A DNA stretch of 55,950 nt from RGIG5612 sp964528825 (GTDB taxonomy: Bacteria; Bacillota; Clostridia; Lachnospirales; Lachnospiraceae). The stretch is taken from positions 1-55,950 of the forward strand of contig CAZGVB010000008.1 of NCBI GenBank assembly GCA_964528825.1. The letters run 5' to 3'. The translations under genes were made by a program, and so were the position numbers. Below are positions 44,006 to 52,663 of the stretch, one piece after another. The notes under the pieces were generated by a model. The model ran no database searches. It saw nothing but the letters and a program-made list of their open reading frames with translations, and was not told the DNA's origin. Each line of letters begins with the position of its first letter. Position 1 is the stretch's first letter.

Positions 44006-46966
44006 ATGCTGCAGAATAAAAATTATGACAAAATATTTGAAAAATTTTCCGATGATCTGAATTCAAATGTTTATTTATTGAGACATAAGAAATCAGGCGC
44101 GAGGATATTCATTCTTTCAAATGACGATGATAATAAAGTGTTTTATATCGCTTTTCGCACGCCGCCTAAGGACAGCACGGGAGTGGCGCATATCATGGAG
44201 CACTCTACGTTATGCGGATCGGAGAAATTCCCTCTTAAGGATCCGTTTGTGGAGCTTGCAAAAGGATCGCTGAATACATTCCTCAATGCGATGACATATC
44301 CGGATAAGACGGTATATCCTGTCGCAAGCTGCAATGATAAGGATTTTCGCAATCTGCAGGATGTATATCTTGATGCGGTATTTCATCCTAATGTCTACAA
44401 GCATCCTGAGATAATGAAGCAGGAGGGCTGGAGCTATCATATAGAGGATCCGGATTCTCCTATAGAATACAACGGAGTCGTATATAATGAGATGAAGGGA
44501 GCATTCTCATCACCTGATGAGGTGTTGATGAGACAAAATATGAACTCACTTTTCCCGGATACGACATATGGTGTCGAATCAGGAGGAGATCCTGAGCATA
44601 TCCCGGATCTGACATATGAGCAATTTTTGGATTTTCACAGGAAGAATTATCATCCGAGCAACAGCTATATATATCTCTATGGAAATATAGATATAGAGGA
44701 GCAGCTCGAATGGCTTGACAGAGAATATCTTTGCAAATATGACATTATAGAGACAGACAGCAAGGTAGAGTATCAAAGGCCGTTTGAGAAAATGCATGAG
44801 ACGGCCTGCTTTTATCCTATCACGGATGAAGAAAGCGAAGAGGATAATACCTATCTTTCATATAATATCGTATGCGGGGACAGCATGGATGTAAAGCTGT
44901 CATATGCTATGCAGATGCTCTCATATGCCTTGGTCGATACACAGGGCTCTCCTATAAGGACGCGCCTGCTGGATGCCGGCATAGGAAATGACATCTCATC
45001 GATGTATGATGAAAGCCTGCTGCAGCCGTATTTCTCAATAACCGCCAAGAATGCGAATGAGGATCAAAAGGATCAATTTGTCCAAATCATAACAGAGGAG
45101 TTTGAAAGGGCAGCATCGGGAGCACTTAATAAAAGATCTCTTGCGGCCAGCTTGAATTCCTTAAAATTCAAATACAGAGAGGCAGATTTCGGAGGTTATC
45201 CGAAGGGACTCATATACGGACTTACATGCCTGAACAGCTGGCTTTACGATGATGAGCAGCCGCTGCTGCATTTGGAGCTTGAAAAGGTATTTGCAGAGCT
45301 TGAGAAAGATATAAATACGGATTATTTCGAAAAGGTGATATCTGAGCTGCTGTTGGGCAGCAGGCACTCATCACTTGTCATATTGAAGCCTAAAAAAGGC
45401 ATGGCATCTGACATCGAGGAAAGGACTGAGCAAAAGCTTGCCGCATTTAAGGCTTCATTAAGCCGTGAGCAGGTAGAGGACTTGATAGCTCAGACAAAGG
45501 CTCTTGCAGAGTATCAGGAAAAGCAATCCACAGAGGAAGAGCTTGAGACAGTACCGCTGCTTGAGAGAAGTGATATATCAAGGGATGTACAAGAGGCGAA
45601 AAATGTCCTTGCAAAAGGGACAAAGCTTCCTATGCTCGAGCATGAATATGAGACAAACGGCATAGCTTATATCAATCTGTTCTTTGATTGCAATGATGTG
45701 GATAAGGAGCTTCTGCCATATGTCGGACTATTGAAATCCTTTGTCAGCTTCGTAGATACGGAGCATTATACGTATTCTGAGATCAATGATGAGATAAATA
45801 CATATACCGGCGGCTTCGGCATGGAGGCCGGTGTATATTGCCATGATGATGATAAAGATAAAAATTCTATCATGGCAGATCTGTCGGTAAGAGTGCTTTA
45901 TGAAAATATTGACAAGGCATTTGATCTGATAGAGGATGTGCTTTTCAAGAGCAGATATGATGATGCTAAGAGAGTTAAAGAGATCATAGCCGAATTGAAG
46001 AGCAAATTGCAGGTAAGCATCACATCCTCGGGACATGTGGCAGCAGGACTGAGAGCGGCATCGTATTATTCTAAGAATGCATTGCTTAAGGAGCAGATAA
46101 ACGGAATAGAATTCTACAAATTTGTAGAAGAAATAGAAAAAGATATCGACGGGCATTGCAGCAAGATCGTGCAGAATATTGAAAAGCTGATGAGGCTTAT
46201 GCTTGCACCGGGCAAGATATTCATTAATTGCACGGCAAGGCGCGAGGGCCTTGACCTGATAAAGCAAAGGCTTGAAGGATTTACACAGGCTCTCAGGGAA
46301 TTCTCAGGCTGCCCCGGTGACTTTAAGGCATGGGATCCGAGAGAGAGCTCATACGACCTTCAGGAAAAAGGATTGACGCTGCAGCAGAAAAATGAGGCAT
46401 TCAAGACTTCGGGTTCTGTAAATTATGTTGCAAGAGCTGGCAGGTATGCCGAGGGTATAGATGAGTTTACAGGCGCGGTAAATGTAGCAGATACTATCAT
46501 GAGATATGAATATCTCTGGTTCAATATAAGAGTACAGGGCGGAGCATACGGCTGTATGAGTACAGGCCGACCGAACGGCGAGCTGCAGCTTCTCACCTAC
46601 AGAGATCCGAATATAAGCCGCAGCAATGATATTTTCGAGGGAGTTCCGGAATATCTTGAGAATTTTGACTGTGATGAGAGAGAAATGACCAAATATGTCA
46701 TAGGCACGGTAGGCAATATGGACACACCGCTTACCCCGGCCCAAAAGGGCGCAAGAGATTTCGGTATATATTTTAAGGGCTATACGACCGAACAGCGCAA
46801 GAGGATAAAATCCGAGGTCATTGACTGCTGCACCGATGACATACGCGCCGTAGGGACTATGTACAGGGCTGCTCTTTCACAAAATAATATATGCTGCGTA
46901 GGTACCCAGAACAAGATTGAAGAGGACAGAGAGCTGTTTAAGAATGTGAGGAACCTTTTTGAATAA
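44006..46966 (+). CDS. M16C zinc metallopeptidase (presequence-protease/insulinase-like)
   Basis: 986 residues, a single-chain four-domain M16C enzyme. The inverted zinc motif HxxEH is HIMEH (His62, Glu65, His66) in GVAHIMEHSTLCGSEKFPLK, followed by DPFVELAKGSLNTFLNAMTY. NYHPSNSYIYLYGNID and the C-terminal TYRDPNISRSNDIFEGVPEY are typical of the PreP branch. It should degrade small unfolded peptides in a closed chamber. No signal peptide, so probably cytoplasmic. RBS ACGGAGGATAGATAAGGC. The downstream era start overlaps its stop, implying co-translation. Biological role in Clostridia is not settled. Confidence 0.92.
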   Translation: MLQNKNYDKIFEKFSDDLNSNVYLLRHKKSGARIFILSNDDDNKVFYIAFRTPPKDSTGVAHIMEHSTLCGSEKFPLKDPFVELAKGSLNTFLNAMTYPDKTVYPVASCNDKDFRNLQDVYLDAVFHPNVYKHPEIMKQEGWSYHIEDPDSPIEYNGVVYNEMKGAFSSPDEVLMRQNMNSLFPDTTYGVESGGDPEHIPDLTYEQFLDFHRKNYHPSNSYIYLYGNIDIEEQLEWLDREYLCKYDIIETDSKVEYQRPFEKMHETACFYPITDEESEEDNTYLSYNIVCGDSMDVKLSYAMQMLSYALVDTQGSPIRTRLLDAGIGNDISSMYDESLLQPYFSITAKNANEDQKDQFVQIITEEFERAASGALNKRSLAASLNSLKFKYREADFGGYPKGLIYGLTCLNSWLYDDEQPLLHLELEKVFAELEKDINTDYFEKVISELLLGSRHSSLVILKPKKGMASDIEERTEQKLAAFKASLSREQVEDLIAQTKALAEYQEKQSTEEELETVPLLERSDISRDVQEAKNVLAKGTKLPMLEHEYETNGIAYINLFFDCNDVDKELLPYVGLLKSFVSFVDTEHYTYSEINDEINTYTGGFGMEAGVYCHDDDKDKNSIMADLSVRVLYENIDKAFDLIEDVLFKSRYDDAKRVKEIIAELKSKLQVSITSSGHVAAGLRAASYYSKNALLKEQINGIEFYKFVEEIEKDIDGHCSKIVQNIEKLMRLMLAPGKIFINCTARREGLDLIKQRLEGFTQALREFSGCPGDFKAWDPRESSYDLQEKGLTLQQKNEAFKTSGSVNYVARAGRYAEGIDEFTGAVNVADTIMRYEYLWFNIRVQGGAYGCMSTGRPNGELQLLTYRDPNISRSNDIFEGVPEYLENFDCDEREMTKYVIGTVGNMDTPLTPAQKGARDFGIYFKGYTTEQRKRIKSEVIDCCTDDIRAVGTMYRAALSQNNICCVGTQNKIEEDRELFKNVRNLFE

Positions 46967-47879
46967 TTCGGATTTCAGATCAGGATATGTTGCTATCATA
47001 GGCCGCCCGAATGTCGGCAAATCAACACTTATGAACCGTCTTATAGGGCAGAAGATAGCTATAACATCTAATAGGCCGCAGACCACAAGAGACAGGATAC
47101 AGACGGTATATACGGACAAACGGGGACAGATCATCTTTTTGGATACGCCCGGTATGAATAAGCCATATAACAGGCTTGGTGAGTATATGCTCTCTTGCGG
47201 ACTGACAACGATAAAGGACGCCGATGTCATATTGTGGATAGTCGAGCCTGCGGATCATATCGGACGTGACGAGCAATTTATCCTTGAAGAGTTGAAAAAG
47301 GTAAATGTTCCGGTCATCTTAGTGATGAATAAGACTGATCTTCAAAAAAAAGATGATATAGGCGCCTTTATAGAATTTTATAAGCAGCAATACAGCTTCG
47401 CAAAGATCCTGACTGTTTCGGCAAAGACGGGAGCCGGAGCAGAGTCGCTCCTTAGTCATATTATGGAACAGCTGCCGTGCGGACCGATGTATTATGACGA
47501 GGATACATTGACAGACCAACCGGTAAAGCAGATCGCATCAGAGATCATCAGAGAAAAGATCCTAAGGTCTTTGAACGATGAAGTGCCGCATGGAGTGGCA
47601 GTAAATATTGACAGATATAAAGAACGCACAAGACCGGACGGCATACAGATAGCGGACATCGATGCCTCGATCATATGTGAAAAGGAATCACATAAAGGCA
47701 TTTTGATCGGGCGCGGCGGCACCATGCTTAAGAAGATAGGCACGGATGCAAGAATCGATATCGAGGGGCTCGTCGGCACAAAGGTCAATCTGAAACTGTG
47801 GGTCAAGGTCCGCAGGAACTGGCGTGACAGTGATGCTCAGCTGAAAAATATGGGCTTTGATATCAAAAAAACAAATTGA
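46959..47879 (+). CDS. era: GTPase Era
   Basis: 306 residues. 16S rRNA-binding GTPase needed for 30S maturation. G1 GRPNVGKST (15-23), the TTRDRIQ switch region, G3 DTPGMNKP, G4 NKTD; C-terminal KH domain with IICEKESHKGILIGRGGTML and VKLWVKVR-like end (LKLWVKVRRNWRD). It starts with TTG at 46959, 5 nt after GAGGAA, overlapping the end of the peptidase gene by 8 bp. recO follows after 3 bp, the common era-recO pair. Confidence 0.97.
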   Translation: MNNSDFRSGYVAIIGRPNVGKSTLMNRLIGQKIAITSNRPQTTRDRIQTVYTDKRGQIIFLDTPGMNKPYNRLGEYMLSCGLTTIKDADVILWIVEPADHIGRDEQFILEELKKVNVPVILVMNKTDLQKKDDIGAFIEFYKQQYSFAKILTVSAKTGAGAESLLSHIMEQLPCGPMYYDEDTLTDQPVKQIASEIIREKILRSLNDEVPHGVAVNIDRYKERTRPDGIQIADIDASIICEKESHKGILIGRGGTMLKKIGTDARIDIEGLVGTKVNLKLWVKVRRNWRDSDAQLKNMGFDIKKTN

Positions 47880-47882
47880 CAT

Positions 47883-48557
47883 ATGGGCAATATAAATGTT
47901 AACGGAATGATCATATCGTCCGCACCGATAGGAGAGTATGACAGAAGAGTAGAAATCCTCACGTCAGAGTATGGAAGGATCTCGGCTTTTGCATCCGGTG
48001 CGAGAAAACCGAACAGTGAGCTTGTATCCGCAAGCCGCATGTTCGCATTGGGTACATTTGAGCTTTATCAGGGCAGATCATCATATAACATAAAGCATGC
48101 GCATATAGTCGACTATTTTACAGAACTTGAGACGGATGTAGAGTCCGCATATTACGGCTTTTATTTTCTTGAATTTTGCAGATATTTTTCAAGGGAAAAT
48201 GTTGAGGCAGGAAGTATGCTTGATCTGCTTTACCGCTCACTCAAGGCACTTGCAAAAAGCAATATAGACAACAGACTTGTAAGAGCTATATTTGAGCTGA
48301 AAATGCTTGATATCAACGGCATCTGCCCGGCGCCAGAGGATATCATACCATCGTTCGGCAGATTCTCGATAGGCAATGATCTTAAAGACGGTACGGCATA
48401 TGCCGTAAGATTCGTTATCACATCTCCCATAGAAAAGCTTTATACATTCAAGCTTGATGAAGAGGTCCTCGGCCAATTCATCTCTGTAGTAAACCATCTC
48501 ACAGACATATTCATTGACAAAAAATTCAAATCATCAGAGCTTCTTAATACTCTTTGA
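47883..48557 (+). CDS. recO: DNA repair protein RecO
   Basis: 224 residues. Loads RecA on single-stranded DNA with RecF/RecR. N-terminal OB fold: GMIISSAPIGEYDRRVEILT and GRISAFASGARKPNS. The central helical domain includes YFLEFCRYFSRENVEAG. The usual four-cysteine zinc motif is absent; only the single GICPAPED cysteine remains in that region. Slightly shorter than the usual 240-260 residues. It is the last gene of the housekeeping run; no terminator is visible before the next promoter. Confidence 0.9.
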   Translation: MGNINVNGMIISSAPIGEYDRRVEILTSEYGRISAFASGARKPNSELVSASRMFALGTFELYQGRSSYNIKHAHIVDYFTELETDVESAYYGFYFLEFCRYFSRENVEAGSMLDLLYRSLKALAKSNIDNRLVRAIFELKMLDINGICPAPEDIIPSFGRFSIGNDLKDGTAYAVRFVITSPIEKLYTFKLDEEVLGQFISVVNHLTDIFIDKKFKSSELLNTL

Positions 48558-48602
48558 TCGATCTTTCAAAAATATCCCCCCCTTATTCCAAAGGTACTAT
48601 CC

Positions 48603-48630
48603 TTGTTGAGAAATCAGTAAATGTTATAAT
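48603..48630 (+). promoter_or_regulatory. Promoter of the catabolic operon
   Basis: TATAAT (48625-48630) with TGT directly before it (extended -10); a weak -35 TTGTTG (48603-48608) lies 16 bp upstream. The leader to the SDR start is about 90 nt and can form AAGAGA..TCTCTT pairing. No operator is recognisable. Confidence 0.65.
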
Positions 48631-48727
48631 TTTTGTAAAAAAGAGAGGCGTCTCATTGATTGAAATGCACAATCTCTTATTTTGATGCAACTAAAAAACA
48701 TCTTAGATGAAAGCGAGGATATTTGAA

Positions 48728-49510
48728 ATGGATTTCAAGAACCTGTTTAACTATGAAGGAAAAAGAGTCGTTGTCATAGGCGGCAACGGCGGTATAGGCG
48801 GAGCTATCGCTGAAGGCTTTGCCGCAGTAGGTGCAAAGGTAGCTATTGTTGGCCGCAACAGCGAAAAGACTCAAAAGAAGGCCGATGCCATTAAGGAAGC
48901 AACTGGTGCAGATATAAAGGTATATGCATATGATGTTTCCGATGAAGCTTCTGTTGCCGAGCTTGCAGGCAAGGTAAAGGCAGACTTCGGCGGTATCGAT
49001 ATTCTTGTTAATTCACAGGGCATCAACAAAAAGTCTCCTATAGCAGCTCAGCCTGTAGATATCTGGGATCAGATGTTTGCAGCAAATGTTCGCTCTATCA
49101 TGCTTACACAGAAGTATTTCACTCCTATGATGACAGAACAGAACTGGGGACGTGTCATCAACGTATCCTCTATCGGTGCAGTACGCTGCAAGAATGATGA
49201 TATCTCAACAGCATATGGTGCTACAAAGGGTGCGGTAAATGCTATTACTCTTAATGCATGTCCTGAGCTTGCAAAGCACAATATCACTATCAACAATATA
49301 GCACCTATCATGACAAAGACAGAGATGATGCTTCCTATATTTGCTGCCAATCCTGCACTTGAGACAGGTACTGCTGCAAGAGTTCCTGCAGGACGTATCG
49401 GACAGCCTGAGGACTGTGCAGGTATCGCTCTTTGCCTTGCTTCCGACGCTATGGCATTTGTGACAGGTCAGATCATCTACGCAGACGGCGGACTTTGCAC
49501 ACAGCAGTAA
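48728..49510 (+). CDS. Short-chain dehydrogenase/reductase, first gene of catabolic operon
   Basis: 260 residues from the ATG at 48728 (GCGAGGATATTTGAA upstream); an in-frame ATG at 48707 is less likely. Classical SDR: cofactor motif GGNGGIGGAIA (residues 18-28), NSQG, and catalytic Ser147/Ser148, Tyr163, Lys167 in STAYGATKGAV. The C-terminus FVTGQIIYADGGLCTQQ is typical of FabG-like enzymes. It reduces a ketone or oxidises an alcohol with NAD(P)H. In this operon it could reduce an aromatic triol or ring ketone, as phloroglucinol reductases (also described as NADPH-dependent) do, or act on a 3-oxoacyl substrate. Its gene context argues against fatty-acid synthesis. Confidence 0.9.
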   Translation: MDFKNLFNYEGKRVVVIGGNGGIGGAIAEGFAAVGAKVAIVGRNSEKTQKKADAIKEATGADIKVYAYDVSDEASVAELAGKVKADFGGIDILVNSQGINKKSPIAAQPVDIWDQMFAANVRSIMLTQKYFTPMMTEQNWGRVINVSSIGAVRCKNDDISTAYGATKGAVNAITLNACPELAKHNITINNIAPIMTKTEMMLPIFAANPALETGTAARVPAGRIGQPEDCAGIALCLASDAMAFVTGQIIYADGGLCTQQ

Positions 49511-49528
49511 ATCGGAGGTAGTTTATCA

Positions 49529-50719
49529 ATGAGTGAAATGAGAGAAGCTGTTATTGTTTCAGCAGTACGACTTGCCGTAGGACGTGTAGGCGGAGCATTA
49601 AAGAGCATCCGTCCGGAGAAGCTTGGCGGAATGATCGTAAGAGAAGCCGTTAACAGAGCAGGCATCCCTGACGACATGATAGATGAGGTTATTTTCTGCG
49701 ATTGTGATAATGAAGACCTTAAGATCGCAGGACGTGTTGTTCTCCTTGAGGCAGGACTTCCTTATACGATCCCCGGTTATCAGATACAGAGAGGATGCGC
49801 ATCATCACTTACCGCGGTATGGGATGCGACCATGATGGTTAAATGCGGTTTCGCAGATACTATCGTATGCGGAGGCTGTGAGAGCACGACATTTGCACCT
49901 TATCTTATGAACAAGCCAAGCAGGGCATATCAGCAAATGCCGATGCCGTGGGCAGATCCGGTATTCTCAAATAAAGAGAAATACGGCAACCTCGCAAACG
50001 GACCGACAGCTGAGGAGATCGCGCGCAGATTCGGCATCACAAGAGCAGAGTGCGATGAGTTTGCCGTTGATTCTCACAGAAAGGGTGCTGAGGCATACAG
50101 AAACGAATATTTCAAATCTCAGATATTGCCTGTAGAGATCAAGCAAAAGGATGGTTCGGTAAAGATATTTGACCGTGATGAGCCTCTGCGTGACGATTGC
50201 ACGCTTGAGTCACTTGCAAAGCTGCGTCCTTCCTTCCAAAAAGACGGTGTATGCACAGCCGGCAACAGCTCACCGCTCGTAGACGGAGCATCCTGCGTTA
50301 TCGTTATGGAAAGGAAAAAAGCAGAGTCACTCGGTCTTGAGATACTGGCTGTTATCGAGGATTTTGCAGATGCAGGCTGTGAGCCTATGATCATGGGCGA
50401 AGGTCCTGTACATGCATGCCGCAAGCTTTTTGCAAAGACCGGCCTTACATGGGACGATATCGATCTTATCGAGCTTAATGAGGCATTTGCAGCTCAGTCT
50501 ATCCGCTGCATCAGAGAATCCAAGATGCCTTATGAAAAGGTAAATGTCAACGGCGGTGCGATCGCACTCGGACATCCTTTCGCTGCTACAGGTACGATAC
50601 TCACGACCAAGATGGTATATGAAATGAAGAGAAGAGGAGCAGAACGCGGAGTGATCACATTCTGCGTAGGCGGCGGCCTCGGTGCGGCACTTCTTCTTAA
50701 GGCTCCGAACCTTAAATAA
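49529..50719 (+). CDS. Thiolase (acetyl-CoA acyltransferase family)
   Basis: 396 residues, full-length thiolase. Catalytic Cys90 in QRGCASSLTA, His349 in GGAIALGHPFAATG and Cys379 in FCVGGGLG. It starts EAVIVSAVRLAVGRVGGALK, the usual N-terminus. Thiolases cleave 3-oxoacyl-CoA with CoA or condense two acyl-CoAs. The family-standard GHPIGASG and CIGGGQG are slightly altered to GHPFAATG and CVGGGLG. In this operon it would split the acetoacetyl-CoA made by the BKACE enzyme into two acetyl-CoA. RBS ATCGGAGGTAGTTTATCA, 18 bp after the SDR stop. Confidence 0.93.
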   Translation: MSEMREAVIVSAVRLAVGRVGGALKSIRPEKLGGMIVREAVNRAGIPDDMIDEVIFCDCDNEDLKIAGRVVLLEAGLPYTIPGYQIQRGCASSLTAVWDATMMVKCGFADTIVCGGCESTTFAPYLMNKPSRAYQQMPMPWADPVFSNKEKYGNLANGPTAEEIARRFGITRAECDEFAVDSHRKGAEAYRNEYFKSQILPVEIKQKDGSVKIFDRDEPLRDDCTLESLAKLRPSFQKDGVCTAGNSSPLVDGASCVIVMERKKAESLGLEILAVIEDFADAGCEPMIMGEGPVHACRKLFAKTGLTWDDIDLIELNEAFAAQSIRCIRESKMPYEKVNVNGGAIALGHPFAATGTILTTKMVYEMKRRGAERGVITFCVGGGLGAALLLKAPNLK

Positions 50720-50732
50720 CTATTTACATACA

Positions 50733-50756
50733 GCGGGCACGTCTAAAGGTGCCCGC
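50733..50756 (+). terminator. Intercistronic stem-loop between thiolase and BKACE genes
   Basis: GCGGGCAC (50733-50740), 8-nt loop, GTGCCCGC (50749-50756). No T-run follows, so it is more likely an mRNA-stability or processing element than a terminator. Confidence 0.6.
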
Positions 50757-50799
50757 AAGATGAATTCCAACTTAAAAAAATCAAAGGAGAATCACAAAG

Positions 50800-51618
50800 A
50801 TGGCTAAGACGATCATCACATGTTCACTCACAGGTGCTGTAACACCGAAATCAAAATGTCCCGCACTCCCTGTAACACCAAAGGAGATAGCTGAGGACGG
50901 CATAAGAGTATGGAAGGCCGGTGCATCCATATTGCATATCCACGTAAGAGACGACAACGGATTCGGTACAATGGATGCGGCAAAATTCCGTGAGGCAGTA
51001 CATATCCTCAGAAACGAATGCGATGCTATCCTGAATCTTACAACATCAGGTGAGCTTAATGTAACCGATGAGAGACGTATGGAGCATATTATAGAGCTCA
51101 AGCCGGAAATGGCTACATATGATGCGGGTACACTGAACGCAGGAGACGGAATATTTGAAAACAGCCTTGATTTCCTCGAGAAGCTTGGCAATACCATGAT
51201 CGAGTGCGGCATTAAGCCGGAGGTTGAGGTCATGGATTTCGGTATGATCAATACAGCTAAGTATTTCCTCAAGAAGGGCTCACTCAAGGCACCTATTCAT
51301 TGGGACTTCGTACTCAGCTACGGTGTATCGGGATGTCCTGCAACACCGAAGAATCTGTGCCATATGTTAGATGAGATCCCGGAAGGCTCGACATGGTCTG
51401 CATTCGGTGTAGGCAATGCCCATATGCCTATACTTTATACAACACTTGCTCTTGGCGGCAATGTAAGAGTAGGTCTTGAGGACTGCATCTGGTATAAGAA
51501 GGGTGAGCTTGCAACCAACCTCATGCTCGTTGAGCGTGCAGCACGCGTTATCAAGGAATACGGCAATGACGTAGCTACAACCGCAGAGGCAAGAGAGATT
51601 CTCGGTCTTGCGAAATAA
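50800..51618 (+). CDS. Beta-keto acid cleavage enzyme (BKACE family)
   Basis: 272 residues. BKACE enzymes are zinc TIM barrels that exchange the acid end of a beta-keto acid with acetyl-CoA: R-CO-CH2-COO- + acetyl-CoA gives R-CO-SCoA + acetoacetate. Zinc ligands His46 and His48 in LHIHVRD; EVEVMDFGM and catalytic Glu227 in VRVGLEDCIW. The N-terminus SLTGAVTPKSKCPALPVTPK is family-typical. Known members cleave 3-keto-5-aminohexanoate, dehydrocarnitine or triacetate. The lysine-fermentation partners are absent, and the dehydrogenase next door suits a 3-hydroxy acid, so a triacetate- or dehydrocarnitine-type substrate is more likely. RBS AAAGGAGAATCACAAAG. Confidence 0.93.
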   Translation: MAKTIITCSLTGAVTPKSKCPALPVTPKEIAEDGIRVWKAGASILHIHVRDDNGFGTMDAAKFREAVHILRNECDAILNLTTSGELNVTDERRMEHIIELKPEMATYDAGTLNAGDGIFENSLDFLEKLGNTMIECGIKPEVEVMDFGMINTAKYFLKKGSLKAPIHWDFVLSYGVSGCPATPKNLCHMLDEIPEGSTWSAFGVGNAHMPILYTTLALGGNVRVGLEDCIWYKKGELATNLMLVERAARVIKEYGNDVATTAEAREILGLAK

Positions 51619-51635
51619 TATAAGAGGTAATTTAA

Positions 51636-52595
51636 ATGGCAGATATTAAATTGGCTTTTATCGGTGCGGGACTTATAGGCAGCGGCCTTGCGATAAATGC
51701 CGTGACAAGCGGTATCCCTGCAGCGGTTCAGACAAGATCAAAGGTTGAGCGTACGTCAAAGAGTATCGAAGATGGTATAGCTTTTCTTGAAAAGAAAAAT
51801 GTCATCACGAAGGAACAGGCTGATAAGGCTCGTACACTTTATACAGTCACCACCTCTATAGAGGAGGCATGTAAGGGAGCATCTCTTATCCAGGAATCCG
51901 GTCCGGATGATATCGAGCTCAAGCATGGCATTATCGCTCAGATAGAAGCTGCAGCAGATCCATGCGCGATCATATGCACGAGCACATCAAGCAAGTCCAT
52001 TACCGAGGTATTTTCAGCGGCAGAGCATCCTGAGAGATGCATGGGCGGACATCCTTACAACCCGGCATATCTCATTCCTCTTATAGAGATAACAAAGGGT
52101 GCAAAGACAGAAGATGCTTATGTAGCAAAAGCAAAAGAGATATATGAGGCTATGGGCAAGGTTCCGGTAGTCCTGAATAAAGAGGTCATCGGATTTATTG
52201 CCAACAGATATCAGAGTGCTATACACAGGGAAGCAGTTGACCTGGTTGAAAACGGAGTATGCTCAGTAGAGGATGCGGACAAAGCACTTGTATATGGCGT
52301 AGGCATCAGATGGGGCATCATGGGACAGTTCCTTACTATGCATCTGGGAGTTGCTCCTGAGGGCATAGGAATGTTCAATGAAAAATATCATATTGATGTT
52401 ACAAAGCCTGACGGCAGACTCAGCAATATGCCTACATGGAATGTTTTCCCTGCCGATTGGACAAAGCTTGCAGCCGAAGGACTCGATGAGGCTATAGCAC
52501 ACAGAGATCCGTCAACAGGAAATGATATGGAGTCTATTGCAGCATGGCGTGATGACATGCTTGTAGATATACTCAGACTTCATAAGCTTCTGTAG
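51636..52595 (+). CDS. 3-hydroxyacyl-CoA dehydrogenase family, carnitine-dehydrogenase-like
   Basis: 319 residues. NAD-binding Rossmann motif GAGLIGSG (10-17); catalytic His139 in GGHPYNPAYLIPLIEI; ANRYQSAIHREAVDLVENG begins the helical C-terminal domain. GHPYNPxxLIPL is the pattern of the L-carnitine dehydrogenase / L-gulonate dehydrogenase branch, which acts on free 3-hydroxy acids, rather than fatty-acid HCDH (GTHFFNP). It would oxidise a 3-hydroxy acid to the beta-keto acid that the preceding BKACE cleaves. It starts 17 bp after BKACE; RBS AAGAGGTAATTTAA. Confidence 0.9.
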   Translation: MADIKLAFIGAGLIGSGLAINAVTSGIPAAVQTRSKVERTSKSIEDGIAFLEKKNVITKEQADKARTLYTVTTSIEEACKGASLIQESGPDDIELKHGIIAQIEAAADPCAIICTSTSSKSITEVFSAAEHPERCMGGHPYNPAYLIPLIEITKGAKTEDAYVAKAKEIYEAMGKVPVVLNKEVIGFIANRYQSAIHREAVDLVENGVCSVEDADKALVYGVGIRWGIMGQFLTMHLGVAPEGIGMFNEKYHIDVTKPDGRLSNMPTWNVFPADWTKLAAEGLDEAIAHRDPSTGNDMESIAAWRDDMLVDILRLHKLL

Positions 52596-52663
52596 CATAC
52601 AAGGATACGGACACGTTTAGGGTTGATATTATCATGCCCAATATAGGTTAAGGAGGACCATAT

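Noticed and set aside
50800..51618. Lysine fermentation gene (3-keto-5-aminohexanoate cleavage enzyme)
   Set aside because: The BKACE family fits, but lysine aminomutases, 3,5-diaminohexanoate dehydrogenase and the CoA lyase that define that cluster are absent, and the neighbours suit another substrate.
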